DNA from: VAZQ01 sp963744275
Lineage (GTDB): Bacteria > Pseudomonadota > Alphaproteobacteria > Rhizobiales > Xanthobacteraceae
Length of the DNA stretch: 64,000 bases
Assembly (NCBI GenBank): GCA_963744275.1
Contig: CAVUSX010000017.1
Span: 248,001-312,000 of the forward strand
Reading direction: 5' to 3'
Shown here: in pieces, positions 43,981 through 52,827 of the stretch
Position numbering within the stretch: position 1 is the first letter of the stretch
Layout of the letters: each line of letters begins with the position of its first letter
Program-made: the position numbers and the translations under genes
Notes under the pieces: generated by a model
What the model was told of the DNA's origin: nothing
Seen by the model: only the letters and a program-made list of their open reading frames with translations
The model's database searches: none

Positions 43981-44136
43981 GGACGCGGTCCCGAGAACGG
44001 CAAGACCTCAGAGTATCAGCTCCCGCACCGCACCAACATCCGGCGCGTCCATGTCGACGATTCGAAGGGCCTGGGCACGCTCTGGGTCGGCAATACCAAC
44101 CGCGCATCGATCGTGAAGATCGAGCCGCTGGATTAG
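43981..44136 (+). pseudogene. 3' remnant of a Vgb (streptogramin lyase)-like beta-propeller gene
   Basis: A 51-codon open stretch ending in TAG reads 'GRGPENGKTSEYQLPHRTNIRRV...GTLWVGNTNRASIVKIEPLD'. This matches the last blades of Vgb/SMP-30-like propeller proteins, where 'TxIRxVxVD...FWVGNxxxASIVKxEPLD' closes the protein. The upstream part of such a gene (about 300 codons) is absent and replaced by the divergent receptor gene, so it is a decayed or rearranged tail. Too short to function. Confidence 0.5.
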
Positions 44137-44216
44137 CGCCTCTGCACGGAACCTTTCAATCTCATGGTGAGGAGCCGGCGTCTCGAACCATGTTCACACG
44201 CGCGGCGTCTCCTGGA

Positions 44217-44711
44217 CTATCGCCCCGGCCTCGCCGCCGAGATGGGCGAGGATGCCATGGCGGGACCGTAAAGGATTTCCGGCACCAGCCAGGCCGGCCG
44301 CGGCTCGGTGGTGCTGATTGGCGTTGCGGTATCGGGCGACGCGTTTGTGGCTTGCGCCGGCACCGAATTCGCCGGCTCCGGGGCCATCTGGATTCCCGCC
44401 CAGGCCACTGCCAGAGCCGTGACGGCGAGCGCCAGCCGTTCGGTGACCCGGCGCGCGACCGAGCGGCGTCGATAGGGCGGCGCAGTCGGGCTGGCGGTGA
44501 TGTCGGGCTCCTCGACCTCAAGCGACTCGGCCGCCGGCCTGGGCCACATGGGAATGATTTGCCTTTCGGAGTCGGATTGCAGCGTGATATCGCCGGCCCT
44601 CACATCGTCGCGGTCGTCTGCCCGATCGAGATCGGGATTGAGCAGCACCGTGTTGATCCAATCGGAATTCACCTTGCTGATCAAATCGGAGGTAGCGTAG
44701 TCCGCCTTCAT
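44217..44711 (-). CDS. Hypothetical single-TM protein
   Basis: 164 residues from ATG 44711, with GGAGG 6 nt upstream. An acidic N-terminal region (about 1-75) is followed by a basic stretch 'YRRRSVARRVTERLA', one membrane segment (about 93-110) and a Ser/Thr/Pro/Ala-rich tail. The start 'MKADYATSDLISKVNSDWINTVLLNPDLD' looks like a conserved helical segment. Likely cytoplasmic N-terminus and periplasmic tail. I do not recognise a family. Confidence 0.55.
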   Translation of the reverse strand: MKADYATSDLISKVNSDWINTVLLNPDLDRADDRDDVRAGDITLQSDSERQIIPMWPRPAAESLEVEEPDITASPTAPPYRRRSVARRVTERLALAVTALAVAWAGIQMAPEPANSVPAQATNASPDTATPISTTEPRPAWLVPEILYGPAMASSPISAARPGR

Positions 44712-44825
44712 GGATGTCCTCCGCTCGCTTGATATGCTCGAGACCAAAGGATCAAATTGGGGTGAAAAAACGATCGCGCGGCTCGGGTCTAATGCCGAGG
44801 GACGGTGATACCATCTTCCGCCCTT

Positions 44826-44986
44826 GTCATTGCCGGGCTTGTCCCGGCAATCTCGGCAAGGAATGCACGACGGCTAGAACTCGTTCCGGTCGCGTGGACG
44901 CACAATCTCTCGGTTGTCATGCCCGGCCTTGTGCCGGGCACCCACGTCTTTCGCGCAACCAAGCAAGGCGCGGGGGCGGCCATGAC
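44826..44986. repeat. Two REP-like palindromes upstream of the beta-lactamase gene
   Basis: Unit one: GTCATTGCCGGGCTTGTCCCGGCAAT (44826-44851). Unit two: GTCATGCCCGGCCTTG...GGCGGCCATGAC (about 44916-44986), with an internal CGCGCAACCAAGCAAGGCGCG stem. Same family as the units at 24949, 33619 and 38866. Confidence 0.7.
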
Positions 44987-45041
44987 GAACTGGGCGCTTC
45001 CATGTGATCGGAACATGCTCTAGCTCACGCAGGAGCATCGA

Positions 45042-45938
45042 ATGATTACCCGGCGTCGATTTACTCACGGTGCTTGCCTGGCGGCGGTCGGGTGCGGTTT
45101 CGCGCAAGCGTCGCGCTTCGCCCTGGCCGCCGGCGGCTTCTCCGACGCGCTTGCAACCGACCTCGTCAAGATCGAGGGGGAAAGCGGCGGGCGTCTCGGG
45201 GTTGCGGTGCTGGATACGCTCACCGGCGCGCGATCCATGCATCGGGCCGACGAGCGCTTCCCCATGTGCAGCACCTTCAAGCTCTTGGCGGCCGGCGCCA
45301 TCCTGGCGCGCGTCGATGCCGGCAAGGAAAATCTAAATCGGCGCATTCGTTTCCAGGCCCGCGACCTCCTCGCGTATTCGCCCGTCACCAAGGACCGCAC
45401 CGGCGGAGATGGCATGTCGCTCGCCGAGCTTTGCGAAGCGGCGCTCACCATGAGCGACAACACGGCCGCGAACTTGCTGCTGGCGGCGCTGGACGGACCC
45501 GCGGGAGTGACCGCCTACGCGCGCTCGCTCGGGGATGCGGTGACGCGGCTCGACCGCATCGAGCCCGCTCTGAACGAGGCCGTGCCGGGCGATCCGCGCG
45601 ATACCTCGTCGCCGTCTGCCATGGCGTCCAACCTGCATTCGCTCGTTCTCGGAAATGCCTTGTCCGCCATGTCGAAGGATCAGCTCGGCCGTTGGCTCAT
45701 CGCCAACAAGACCGGCGACGCGCGCCTGCGGGCGGGGCTGCCGAGCGGATGGCGGGTGGGCGACAAGACCGGGTCGGGAGACAGCGGCTCGACCAACGAC
45801 ATCGGCATTCTGTGGCCGCCGCAACGCCCGCCGATCGTGATCGCGGTCTATCTCACGGAAACCCCCAGACCCGACGCGCAACGGAATGCGACCATAGCGT
45901 CGGTCGCGCGCGCGGTCGCGGCCGGGCTGGCGCGTTGA
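45042..45938 (+). CDS. bla: Class A beta-lactamase
   Basis: 298 residues, AGGAG 6 nt before ATG 45042. All class A landmarks are present: S77-T-F-K80 (STFK), S138-D-N140 (SDN), E174 in 'RIEPALNEA' (the E166 region), and K242-T-G (KTG) followed by SGDSGSTNDIGI. The N-terminal 'MITRRRFTHGACLAAVG' has a Tat-like RRRF signal. The full motif set predicts an active serine penicillinase of the environmental/chromosomal type found in soil bacteria. No AmpR-like regulator is adjacent, so expression is probably constitutive. Spectrum cannot be inferred. Confidence 0.92.
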   Translation: MITRRRFTHGACLAAVGCGFAQASRFALAAGGFSDALATDLVKIEGESGGRLGVAVLDTLTGARSMHRADERFPMCSTFKLLAAGAILARVDAGKENLNRRIRFQARDLLAYSPVTKDRTGGDGMSLAELCEAALTMSDNTAANLLLAALDGPAGVTAYARSLGDAVTRLDRIEPALNEAVPGDPRDTSSPSAMASNLHSLVLGNALSAMSKDQLGRWLIANKTGDARLRAGLPSGWRVGDKTGSGDSGSTNDIGILWPPQRPPIVIAVYLTETPRPDAQRNATIASVARAVAAGLAR

Positions 45939-45961
45939 AGCTCAGCCGGGCCGCCGACCGG

Positions 45962-46768
45962 TCAATCATTGCGAGCCCCAATATCGTCTATCAGCAGCCG
46001 CTCGGTTTCATCCTTCAGCGCGACGCCCGACAGCTCGCGCGCCCGCATGGCGCGCATGAGCTGCATGATCTTGCGCGCCGCGCTCGCCGGATCGATGCCC
46101 TCCGGGCGGATGTTGGAGATGCAATTGCGGTTGGCGTCGGTGGTTTGCGGTCCGGGCTGCCAGGTCAGGTAGGCCCCCATGCTGTGCGGAGCGGAGAGGC
46201 CCGGCCGCTCGCCGATCAGGACCACCACCAGGCGGGCGCGCAAAATCTGCGCCACCGCGTCCCCGATGGCGACCCGGCCCTGGCGCACGAGCGTGAGCGG
46301 GGCGATGCGCCAGTCTTCCGTGCGCAGCTGCCGCAACAGCGCGGCCAGGAGCGGCGGGCCGTGGCGCTCGACCGCGCGCGCCGACAGACCCTCGGTGATG
46401 ACCAGCGCCACATCGTGGCCGCCAGCCGCATGGTTCGCCAGCACCGCGGTGGCATCGGGGGCCAGCTGCCGGCCGAGGTCGGGACGCATCAGGTATTGGG
46501 TGCGGTCCTGCACAGCGCTGGAGACGGCGAGCAGCGGCCAACCCGCCGCGGCGAGATCGGCGGAGAGCCGCTCCTCGTCGAGCGGCGCATGCACGGCATC
46601 GCGGGCACGCGCATGGGCGAGCCGCAATTCCAGCATCGCGCCGGTGGCGAGCGATGCGCCGCTGCGTGTGAGACCGATGCGCGCCGCCGTGAGCCGGCGC
46701 AGGCCCTCCCAGACCGCGTCGTCCGCCGCGCCTGCCGCCGCGATCGTGGGCGGCCGAGGGTCTGCCAT
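45962..46768 (-). CDS. eutC: Ethanolamine ammonia-lyase small subunit (EutC)
   Basis: 268 residues from ATG 46768. EutC landmarks: 'LRRLTAARIGLTRSGASLATGAMLELRLAHARARDAVHAPLD', 'RPDLGRQL', 'VITEGLSARAVERHG', 'LIGERPGLSAPHSMGAYLTWQP' and 'RNCISNIRPEGI', the cobalamin-binding features. With EutB it converts ethanolamine to acetaldehyde and ammonia using adenosylcobalamin. Unusually, eutB (48193-49571) is not adjacent: a receptor gene on the other strand and a dispersed repeat lie between them. No other eut microcompartment genes are present. Confidence 0.92.
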   Translation of the reverse strand: MADPRPPTIAAAGAADDAVWEGLRRLTAARIGLTRSGASLATGAMLELRLAHARARDAVHAPLDEERLSADLAAAGWPLLAVSSAVQDRTQYLMRPDLGRQLAPDATAVLANHAAGGHDVALVITEGLSARAVERHGPPLLAALLRQLRTEDWRIAPLTLVRQGRVAIGDAVAQILRARLVVVLIGERPGLSAPHSMGAYLTWQPGPQTTDANRNCISNIRPEGIDPASAARKIMQLMRAMRARELSGVALKDETERLLIDDIGARND

Positions 46769-46969
46769 GTCGGCCTCTCCGAAAACCAATCCTTCGCGAC
46801 CAGTAGTCGCTTTGTGAACCTGTCGGCAAGCGCGATCATGGCCCAAAGAAAGTCGACCGCGCCGGCCCTCGTCCGCCGGCGGTGCATGTCGGCGGGAGCG
46901 GCGAAAAGCCGCTCGCGACGCGTGCACCACGCTGGTAGTCTGCTCCCCGCAGGTATCCGGGAGGTCCGC

Positions 46970-47947
46970 ATGAAACTTCCACGCCGTCGATTTCTTCATC
47001 TGGCAGCGGGCGTCCTCGCGCTCCCGGTCGTGCCGCGGGTCGCGCTGGCGCAAGCCTATCCGGCGCGAGCCGTGCGCATCATCGTGCCGGTTGCTCCCGG
47101 CGGCGCGCTCGATATCACGGCGCGGCTGATCGCCCAGTGGCTCACGGAGCGGCTCGGGCAATCGTTCATCATCGAGAACCGGCCGGGCGCGAGCACCAAT
47201 ATCGGCATCGAGGCGGTCGCGCACGCCGCCCCCGACGGCTATACGTTGCTCCTCATCCCCGCATCCGTGACCGTCAATGCGACGCTGTTCGAGAAGCTCA
47301 ACTTCAATTTCATCCGCGACATCGCGCCGGTCGCGAGCATCAGCCGCGTGCCGCTGGTGATGGAGGTCAATCTATCCGTTCCCGCCAAGACGGTTCCGGA
47401 GTTCATCGCCTATGCCAAGGCCAATCGCGGCAAGGTCACCATGGCGTCGGGCGGCACCGGCAGCACGTCCCATGTCGGCGGCGAGCTCTTCAAGATCATG
47501 ACCGGCATCGAGATGCTGCACGTGCCGTATCGCGGCGGCGCGCCCGCGCTCGTCGATCTGCTCGGCGGACAGGTGCAGGTTATGTTCAGCCCGCTGCCGG
47601 AATCGATCGCGACGGTCAAAGCCGGCAAGGTGCGGGCGCTGGCGGTGACCACGGCGACGCGCTCGGAGGCACTGCCCAACGTGCCGCCGGTTTCGGATTC
47701 GGTGCCGGGCTTCGAGGCCAGCACATGGCAAGGCATCGGCGCTCCCACGGGCACGCCGGCCGAGATCATCGATCGGCTCAACAAGGAGATAAATGCCGCG
47801 CTCGCCGATCCGCAGATCAAGGCGCGGCTCGCCGACCTCGGCAGCATCCCGGCCCCGATGTCGCCTGCCGAATTCGGGACCATGATCGTGGCGGAGACCG
47901 AGAAGTGGGGCAAGGTGGTCCGCACCGCCAATATCAAGCCGGAGTAG
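46970..47947 (+). CDS. Bug/TctC-type substrate-binding protein (intact)
   Basis: 325 residues, GGGAGG 6 nt before ATG 46970. Starts MKLPRRRFLHLAAGVLALPV (Tat-like), then 'YPARAVRIIVPVAPGGALDITARLIAQWL' and 'IENRPGASTNIGIEA', the Bug ligand loops, and 'VPYRGGAPALVDLLGGQVQVMF'. It is the close paralogue of the broken gene at 9716-10694: same length, same start and same 'TANIKPE' end. It lies on the opposite strand between eutC and eutB, which suggests an insertion. No TctA/TctB partner is adjacent. Confidence 0.92.
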   Translation: MKLPRRRFLHLAAGVLALPVVPRVALAQAYPARAVRIIVPVAPGGALDITARLIAQWLTERLGQSFIIENRPGASTNIGIEAVAHAAPDGYTLLLIPASVTVNATLFEKLNFNFIRDIAPVASISRVPLVMEVNLSVPAKTVPEFIAYAKANRGKVTMASGGTGSTSHVGGELFKIMTGIEMLHVPYRGGAPALVDLLGGQVQVMFSPLPESIATVKAGKVRALAVTTATRSEALPNVPPVSDSVPGFEASTWQGIGAPTGTPAEIIDRLNKEINAALADPQIKARLADLGSIPAPMSPAEFGTMIVAETEKWGKVVRTANIKPE

Positions 47948-47971
47948 GGCAGGAGCAATCGCATACGATGA

Positions 47972-48136
47972 AACCAGTGCGCTCTCTGCCTTACCTCCCC
48001 CGCAAACCTGCAAGGGGGAGGTCGACCCGCAAAGCGGGTCGGGTGGGGGTCACGCAACAAACATTGAGTTCGTGGGAGGCGGGACCCCCACCCGGCGCCT
48101 TCGGCGCCACCCTCCCCCTTTCAGGGGGAGGGAAAA
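47972..48136. repeat. Dispersed palindromic repeat, copy 2 (inverted relative to 12189-12346)
   Basis: Contains the same nested hairpins as copy 1 in reverse order, including the spacer CACGCAACAAA. Matching begins in AACCAGTGCGCTCTC and ends in GGGGGAGGGAAAA at both sites. It directly follows the receptor gene and precedes the 3' end of eutB, so it may stop transcription from both sides. Confidence 0.85.
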
Positions 48137-48192
48137 CGCTGCGGTGCGCCATCATATGCCTGAGATGATGTCGGGTGGACGGAGGTTGCTCC

Positions 48193-49571
48193 TTATCCAG
48201 CCGGCAGCAGCGCGCGGAAGCGGCTCGGCAGGCTTTGCGGGCGAATGCGGTTGGCGGCGTCCATGAGCCCTTGCCGCGCGAGCCAAGCCTCGAACTCCGG
48301 CGCCGGGCGGCGGCGCAGGAGCTCGCGCATGGCGAGCGCGTCGTGAAACGACGTGCTCTGATAGCCCAGCATGATGTCGTCGGCGCCCGGCACCCCCATC
48401 ACGAAGTTCACGCCGGCCGCGACCAGCAGCGTCAGCAGCGCGTCCATGTCGTCCTGGTCCGCCTGCGCATGGTTGGTGTAGCAGACGTCGACCCCCATCG
48501 GCAGGCCCAGGAGCTTGCCGCAGCAATGATCCTCCAGGCCGGCCCGGATGATCTGCTTGCCGTCGAACAGATATTCGGGCCCGATGAAACCCACCACGGA
48601 ATTGACCAGCAAGGGTGAGAACGCGCGCGCCACCGCATAGGCGCGCGCCTCCAGGGTCTGCTGGTCGACGCCGTGATGCGCATTGGCCGAGAGTGCGCTG
48701 CCCTGTCCGGTCTCGAAATACATCACGTTGTGCCCGAGCGTGCCGCGCTCGAGCGAAAGCGCTGCCGCGCGCGCCTCGTGCAGCAAGGCGAGGTCGATCC
48801 CGAAGCTCGCATTGGCGGCTTGCGTGCCGGCGATCGATTGAAACACCAGATCGACCGGCGAGCCTCTGCGGATGAGATCGAGCGTGGTGGTGACATGGGC
48901 CAGCACGCAGCTTTGCGTGGGAATTTCGAGCTTGAGGCGGATGTCGTCGAGCATGCGCAAGAGCGCATCGGCGCGCTGCGGGCTGTCGGTCGCCGGATTG
49001 ATGCCGATCACCGCATCGCCCGAGCCGAGCAACAGGCCATCCAATATGCTGGCCGCGATGCCGCGCGGATCGTCGGTCGGATGATTGGGCTGCAGCCGCG
49101 CCGACAGGCGGCCCGGCAGCCCCAGCGTGTTGCGGAACGCGGTCACCACGCTGCATTTCGCGGCCATCACCATGAGGTCCTGCAAGCGGCTGATCTTGGC
49201 GACCGCCGCCGCCATCTCCGGCGTCAGGCCCGGCGCCAAACGGCGAGCGCATCCGCCGTCGCCGCATCGGACAACAGCCAGTCGCGCAATCCGCCGACCG
49301 TGAGATGGGCGACCGGCGCCAAGGCCGCCGCATCGTGGGTATCGATGATGAGGCGCGTGACCTCGTCGGTCTCGTAGGGGACCGTGGCGGTGGCGAGAAA
49401 GGTGGCGAGCGGCAGGTCGGCGAGCGCATATTGGGCGGCCACCCGCTCCTCGCCCGATTGCGCCGCGATGCCGGCCAGCACGTCGCCGCTGCGCAGCGGC
49501 GAGGCCTTGGCGAGCAGCGTCTTGAGATCGGGAAAGATGTAACGCTCGCTGCCGATCGTCGCGCGGTACAT
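48193..49571 (-). CDS. eutB: Ethanolamine ammonia-lyase large subunit (EutB), one frame break near 49235
   Basis: About 459 residues after correction. Starts 'MYRATIGSERYIFPDLKTLLAKASPLRSGD', the EutB N-terminus. After 'DALAVW' the frame changes and continues 'APGLTPEMAAAVAKISRLQDLMVMAAKC', 'NTLGLPGRLSARLQPNHPTDDPRGI', 'GDAVIGINPATDS', 'YFETGQGSALSANAHHGVDQQT' and 'CYTNHAQADQDDMD', all EutB active-site and cobalamin-side motifs. The span is two over a multiple of three, fitting one missing G in TGGGCG. Works with EutC. Confidence 0.9.
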
Positions 49572-49735
49572 GCGGCTTGGTCCTTCAGCTCGATCCGGCG
49601 GGCGGCATCATAGCATCATGTCGAACCGCCGGCAGGTTGCTGCGCCTTGCTGCCCCCCACCGAAACGTTCATTTTGACGCTCGACAGCGCAGGCGCTTCC
49701 GGTATGGATGGGATGAAGCATGGATGACATGAATT

Positions 49736-51385
49736 ATGGATGACGTGGTGGCAATCCGGAACGCGTCGGACACGCGACCGCGGCTCGATCTGCAGGAGCA
49801 TCTGGCCGATCTCGAGGCCAAGGGCCTGCTCACGCGGATCGATCATCCGGTCGACAAGGACACCGAGCTGCATCCGCTGGTGCGCCTGCAATTCATCGGC
49901 GGCATTCCGGAGGCGCAGCGGAAGGCCTTCCTGTTCACCAATGTGGTGGATGGCAGCGGCCGGCGCTACGACATGCCGGTGGTGGTCGGGGCCATCGCGG
50001 CCTCGGCGGAGATCTATTCGCTCGGCATGCGGCGCGAGGTCGGCGACATCGGCGCCGCCTGGCTCGCCGCCATCGCCAATCCGATCCCGCCGGTGCGGGT
50101 CACCGCGCCGCCCTGCCAAGAGGTGGTCATCACCGGGGATGCGTTGCGGGCGCCGAACGGCGGCATGAAGCTCTTCCCGGTGCCGATCTCGACCCCCGGC
50201 TTCGATGCCGCCCCCTATCTGACCGCCACGCTCTGCATCACCAAGGATCCGGAAACCGGCATCCAGAACATCGGCACCTACCGGGCGGCGCTCAAGGCCA
50301 CCGACCGGCTGGTGGTCCGCATGGTGGCGCGCGCCGGCGGGGCCGGCGGCTTTCTGCACTGGCAGAAATACAAGGACCGCAAGGCGCCGATGCCGATCGC
50401 CATCGTGATCGGGGCGGCCCCGGTCGTGATGTTCACCGGCGCCCAGAAGCTCGCCACCGATCTCGACGAGATCGGCGTGGCGGGCGCGCTCGCCGGCCGC
50501 GCGGTGCCGATCGCCCGATGCGCCAGCATCGATATCGACGTTCCGGCCGCTTCCGAGATCGTCATCGAGGGGCTCATCGATACCGACAAGCTCGAGCCCG
50601 AGGCGCCGTTCGGCGAGAGCAACGGCTATGTGGCGCTCGAAGCCTTCAACATGCCCATGCGGGTGACCGCCATCACGCACCGGCGCCACCCGGTCTTCGC
50701 CTCCATCATCAGCCAGGTCACGCCGAGCGAATCGAGCCTGGTCAAGAAGGTGGCCTACGAGCCGCTCTATCTGGCGCATCTGCGCGATACGCTCTCGGTG
50801 CGCGGCGTGCGCCGCGTCATCCTGCACGAGCCGCTCACCAATCTGCGTCCGGTCATCTTCGTCCAGTTCGCGCCCGGCACCGTGCGCAGCGAGGTCTGGC
50901 GCGGCCTCAACGGCGCCGCCGCCTTTCAGGCGATCTTCGGCAAGCTTCTGATCGCCGTCAGCGAGGATATCGATCCGGCCAATCTGGATGCGGTGCTGTG
51001 GTCGATCGCCTATCGCTGCAATCCGATCGACGACGTGCAGATCGCGCCCTATCACGGCGGCGACCAGGGCTCGCAATATTCCAGCAGCGGACGCGCCTCC
51101 AAGCTCCTGATCGATGCCACCGCCAAGGGTCCGATGCCGCCGCTGGCGCTGCCGAAAAAGGAATTCATGGAGCGGGCGCAGGCCCTGTGGGCGAAGCTCG
51201 ACCTGCCGCCGATCGCGCTCAAGGCCCCTTGGCACGGCTATCCGCTGGGCGATTGGATCGACCGCTGGGACACCTATGCGGAGCGCGCCGTGAGCGGAGC
51301 CTGGGAGGAGACCGGCAAGGAAACGCTCGCCCGCCAGCGCAGCGGCCTCAAGCCCGAAACCCCGGTGCGCAAGGTGGAGGGGTAG
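49736..51385 (+). CDS. UbiD-family prenyl-FMN decarboxylase (second copy)
   Basis: 549 residues. 'LDLQEHLADLEAKGLLTRIDHPVDKDTELHPLVRLQF' is the start of the UbiD branch that includes aromatic carboxylases; later 'NIGTYRAALKATDRLVVRM', 'GFLHWQKYKDRKAPMPIAIVIG', 'PEAPFGESNGYVAL' (with the active-site Glu) and 'WSIAYRCNPIDDVQIAPY'. Only distantly like the UbiD at 40116. It precedes coxM/coxL-type genes by 145 bp, a combination suggesting ring hydroxylation plus decarboxylation of an aromatic or heteroaromatic acid. No strong ribosome site is seen before ATG 49736. Confidence 0.88.
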   Translation: MDDVVAIRNASDTRPRLDLQEHLADLEAKGLLTRIDHPVDKDTELHPLVRLQFIGGIPEAQRKAFLFTNVVDGSGRRYDMPVVVGAIAASAEIYSLGMRREVGDIGAAWLAAIANPIPPVRVTAPPCQEVVITGDALRAPNGGMKLFPVPISTPGFDAAPYLTATLCITKDPETGIQNIGTYRAALKATDRLVVRMVARAGGAGGFLHWQKYKDRKAPMPIAIVIGAAPVVMFTGAQKLATDLDEIGVAGALAGRAVPIARCASIDIDVPAASEIVIEGLIDTDKLEPEAPFGESNGYVALEAFNMPMRVTAITHRRHPVFASIISQVTPSESSLVKKVAYEPLYLAHLRDTLSVRGVRRVILHEPLTNLRPVIFVQFAPGTVRSEVWRGLNGAAAFQAIFGKLLIAVSEDIDPANLDAVLWSIAYRCNPIDDVQIAPYHGGDQGSQYSSSGRASKLLIDATAKGPMPPLALPKKEFMERAQALWAKLDLPPIALKAPWHGYPLGDWIDRWDTYAERAVSGAWEETGKETLARQRSGLKPETPVRKVEG

Positions 51386-51530
51386 GCGTGTGCCGACCGT
51401 GACACCCGTACGCGGGGCGGGCCCGGGCACGCCCCTACGAAACCGAGGTACGCCAACCCGTCACTTGCAATCGAAGCGACGATGAGCTAGAGCCTCGCCG
51501 CAGAGTTCGACCAAATCAGAGCCCATCAGC

Positions 51531-52405
51531 ATGAAGCCGGCGCCTTTCGCCTATCACGATCCCACCACCGTGGCTGAAGCGACCGAGCTCATCGGCCGGC
51601 TCGACAACGCGCTCGTGCTCGCGGGCGGGCAGTCGCTCATGCCCATGCTGAATTTCCGGGTGGTGACGCCCGATCACCTGATCGACATCAACCGCATCGA
51701 GCCGCTGTCCCATATCTCCATCGTCGGCCCGCTTGGTCGTTTCGGCGCCATGACGCGGCAGCGCGATCTCGAGTTCTCGGCCGACGTGAAGCGCCACTTC
51801 CCGATCATCCAGGAAGCGCTCCAGCATGTCGGCCACCGCCAGACCCGCAACCGCGGCACCTTCGGGGGCTCGCTCTGCCATCTCGATCCCTCGGCCGAGC
51901 TGGTCAATCTGGTGGCGCTGCATGACGGGGTGCTGCAGGCCACCAACCGCGCCGGCACCCGGCCGATCGCGATGGCGGATTGGGTCACCGGCATCATGAC
52001 CCATGCGATGGAGCCGGACGAGATGCTGGCCGGCATCGACCTCAAGATCTGGCCGCAAGGCCATGGCTATGCGTTCGAGGAATTCGCCCGCCGCCACGGC
52101 GATTTCGCCATCGCGGCGGTCGGCTGCCTGATCGACCTTAAGGCCGACGGCACCATCGCGCGGGCGGCGCTATGCGTGTCGGGCCTGGGACGGCGCCCGT
52201 GCGGGTCGCCGCGGCCGAGCGCCTGCTGGTGGGCCAGCTGCCCTCGCACGAGGCGTTTCGGGCCGCCGCCGTGGAAGCGGAATCGCTCGAGGCCACCACC
52301 GACATCTACGTGAGCGCCGCCTATCGCAAGCATCTCGCCCGCATCCTGACCTATCGGGCGCTCGAGCGCGCGGTGGAGCGCGGCCGCGAGCGGAGGGCCG
52401 CATGA
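51531..52405 (+). CDS. CoxM-like FAD subunit of a molybdenum hydroxylase, one frame break near 52188
   Basis: About 291 residues. 'FAYHDPTTVAEATELIGRLDNALVLAGGQSLMPMLNFRVVTPDHLIDINRI' contains the AGGQS FAD motif, and 'RNRGTFGGSLCHLDPSAEL' the TxGGS/LCHxDPxAEL motif of xanthine-oxidase-type FAD subunits. After 'CVSGLG' the frame changes and continues 'TAPVRVAAAERLLVGQ...RKHLARILTYRALERA', ending at 52405; the span fits one missing G in GGGACG. It passes electrons from the molybdopterin subunit via a 2Fe-2S protein to FAD. Confidence 0.85.
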
Positions 52406-52547
52406 GCTTGACCGAATTCCTTGCAAGCAATCCGGACTTCAGCGGCAGGTGCGCGACCATCCGGCAACATCCCAGCACCGGCTATCGATCGTGGCATCGC
52501 GCTTGCGGCGCGGGTGCTGCGCGAGGCAAAGGAAGGGGAGCACCGAA

Positions 52548-52715
52548 ATGAATTCAAACTCCCGATTTATCGGTGTCGTCGGAACGATCATCGTAGTGCT
52601 CATCGGAATCGCGTTGTATCAGAAGATATCCAGATGCAGTGAGGAGGGCGGCAAGGCATGCTGCTTTGGACGCTTTTGCAATCCCGGAGCTGGCCAGACT
52701 ACGAAGGGACCTTAA
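52548..52715 (+). CDS. Small single-TM Cys-containing protein
   Basis: 55 residues from ATG 52548, preceded by GGAAGGGGAG. One membrane segment (about 7-23: 'FIGVVGTIIVVLIGIAL') then a short tail with four Cys ('SRCSEEGG', 'ACCFGRFCNPG'). Base use is less GC-rich than around it. It sits where the 2Fe-2S subunit gene of a Cox-type operon would be expected but is far too short to be one (about 150 residues needed). Function unknown. Confidence 0.5.
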   Translation: MNSNSRFIGVVGTIIVVLIGIALYQKISRCSEEGGKACCFGRFCNPGAGQTTKGP

Positions 52716-52827
52716 CGCTACCGAACTCAGTCTTGGGTCGATCAGCCGTAACAGAAAGTATGCTGAAACAGTGATTCAAAGGCATTAAGCGTGATTGAAC
52801 GGGATCAAAACGACGAGGGCAACCCTG

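Noticed and set aside
45074..46969. Plus-strand open frame joining the beta-lactamase region to the Bug receptor
   Set aside because: It runs out of frame through the beta-lactamase gene and antisense to eutC; the basic, low-complexity translation is a high-GC shadow.
49715..49745. ATGGATGAC repeated just before the second UbiD gene
   Set aside because: Two short copies only; probably chance or a small slippage, not a regulatory repeat.
52406..52547. Possible remnant of the missing 2Fe-2S (coxS) gene after coxM
   Set aside because: No CGFC or GxCGxC motif in any frame; too short to support.
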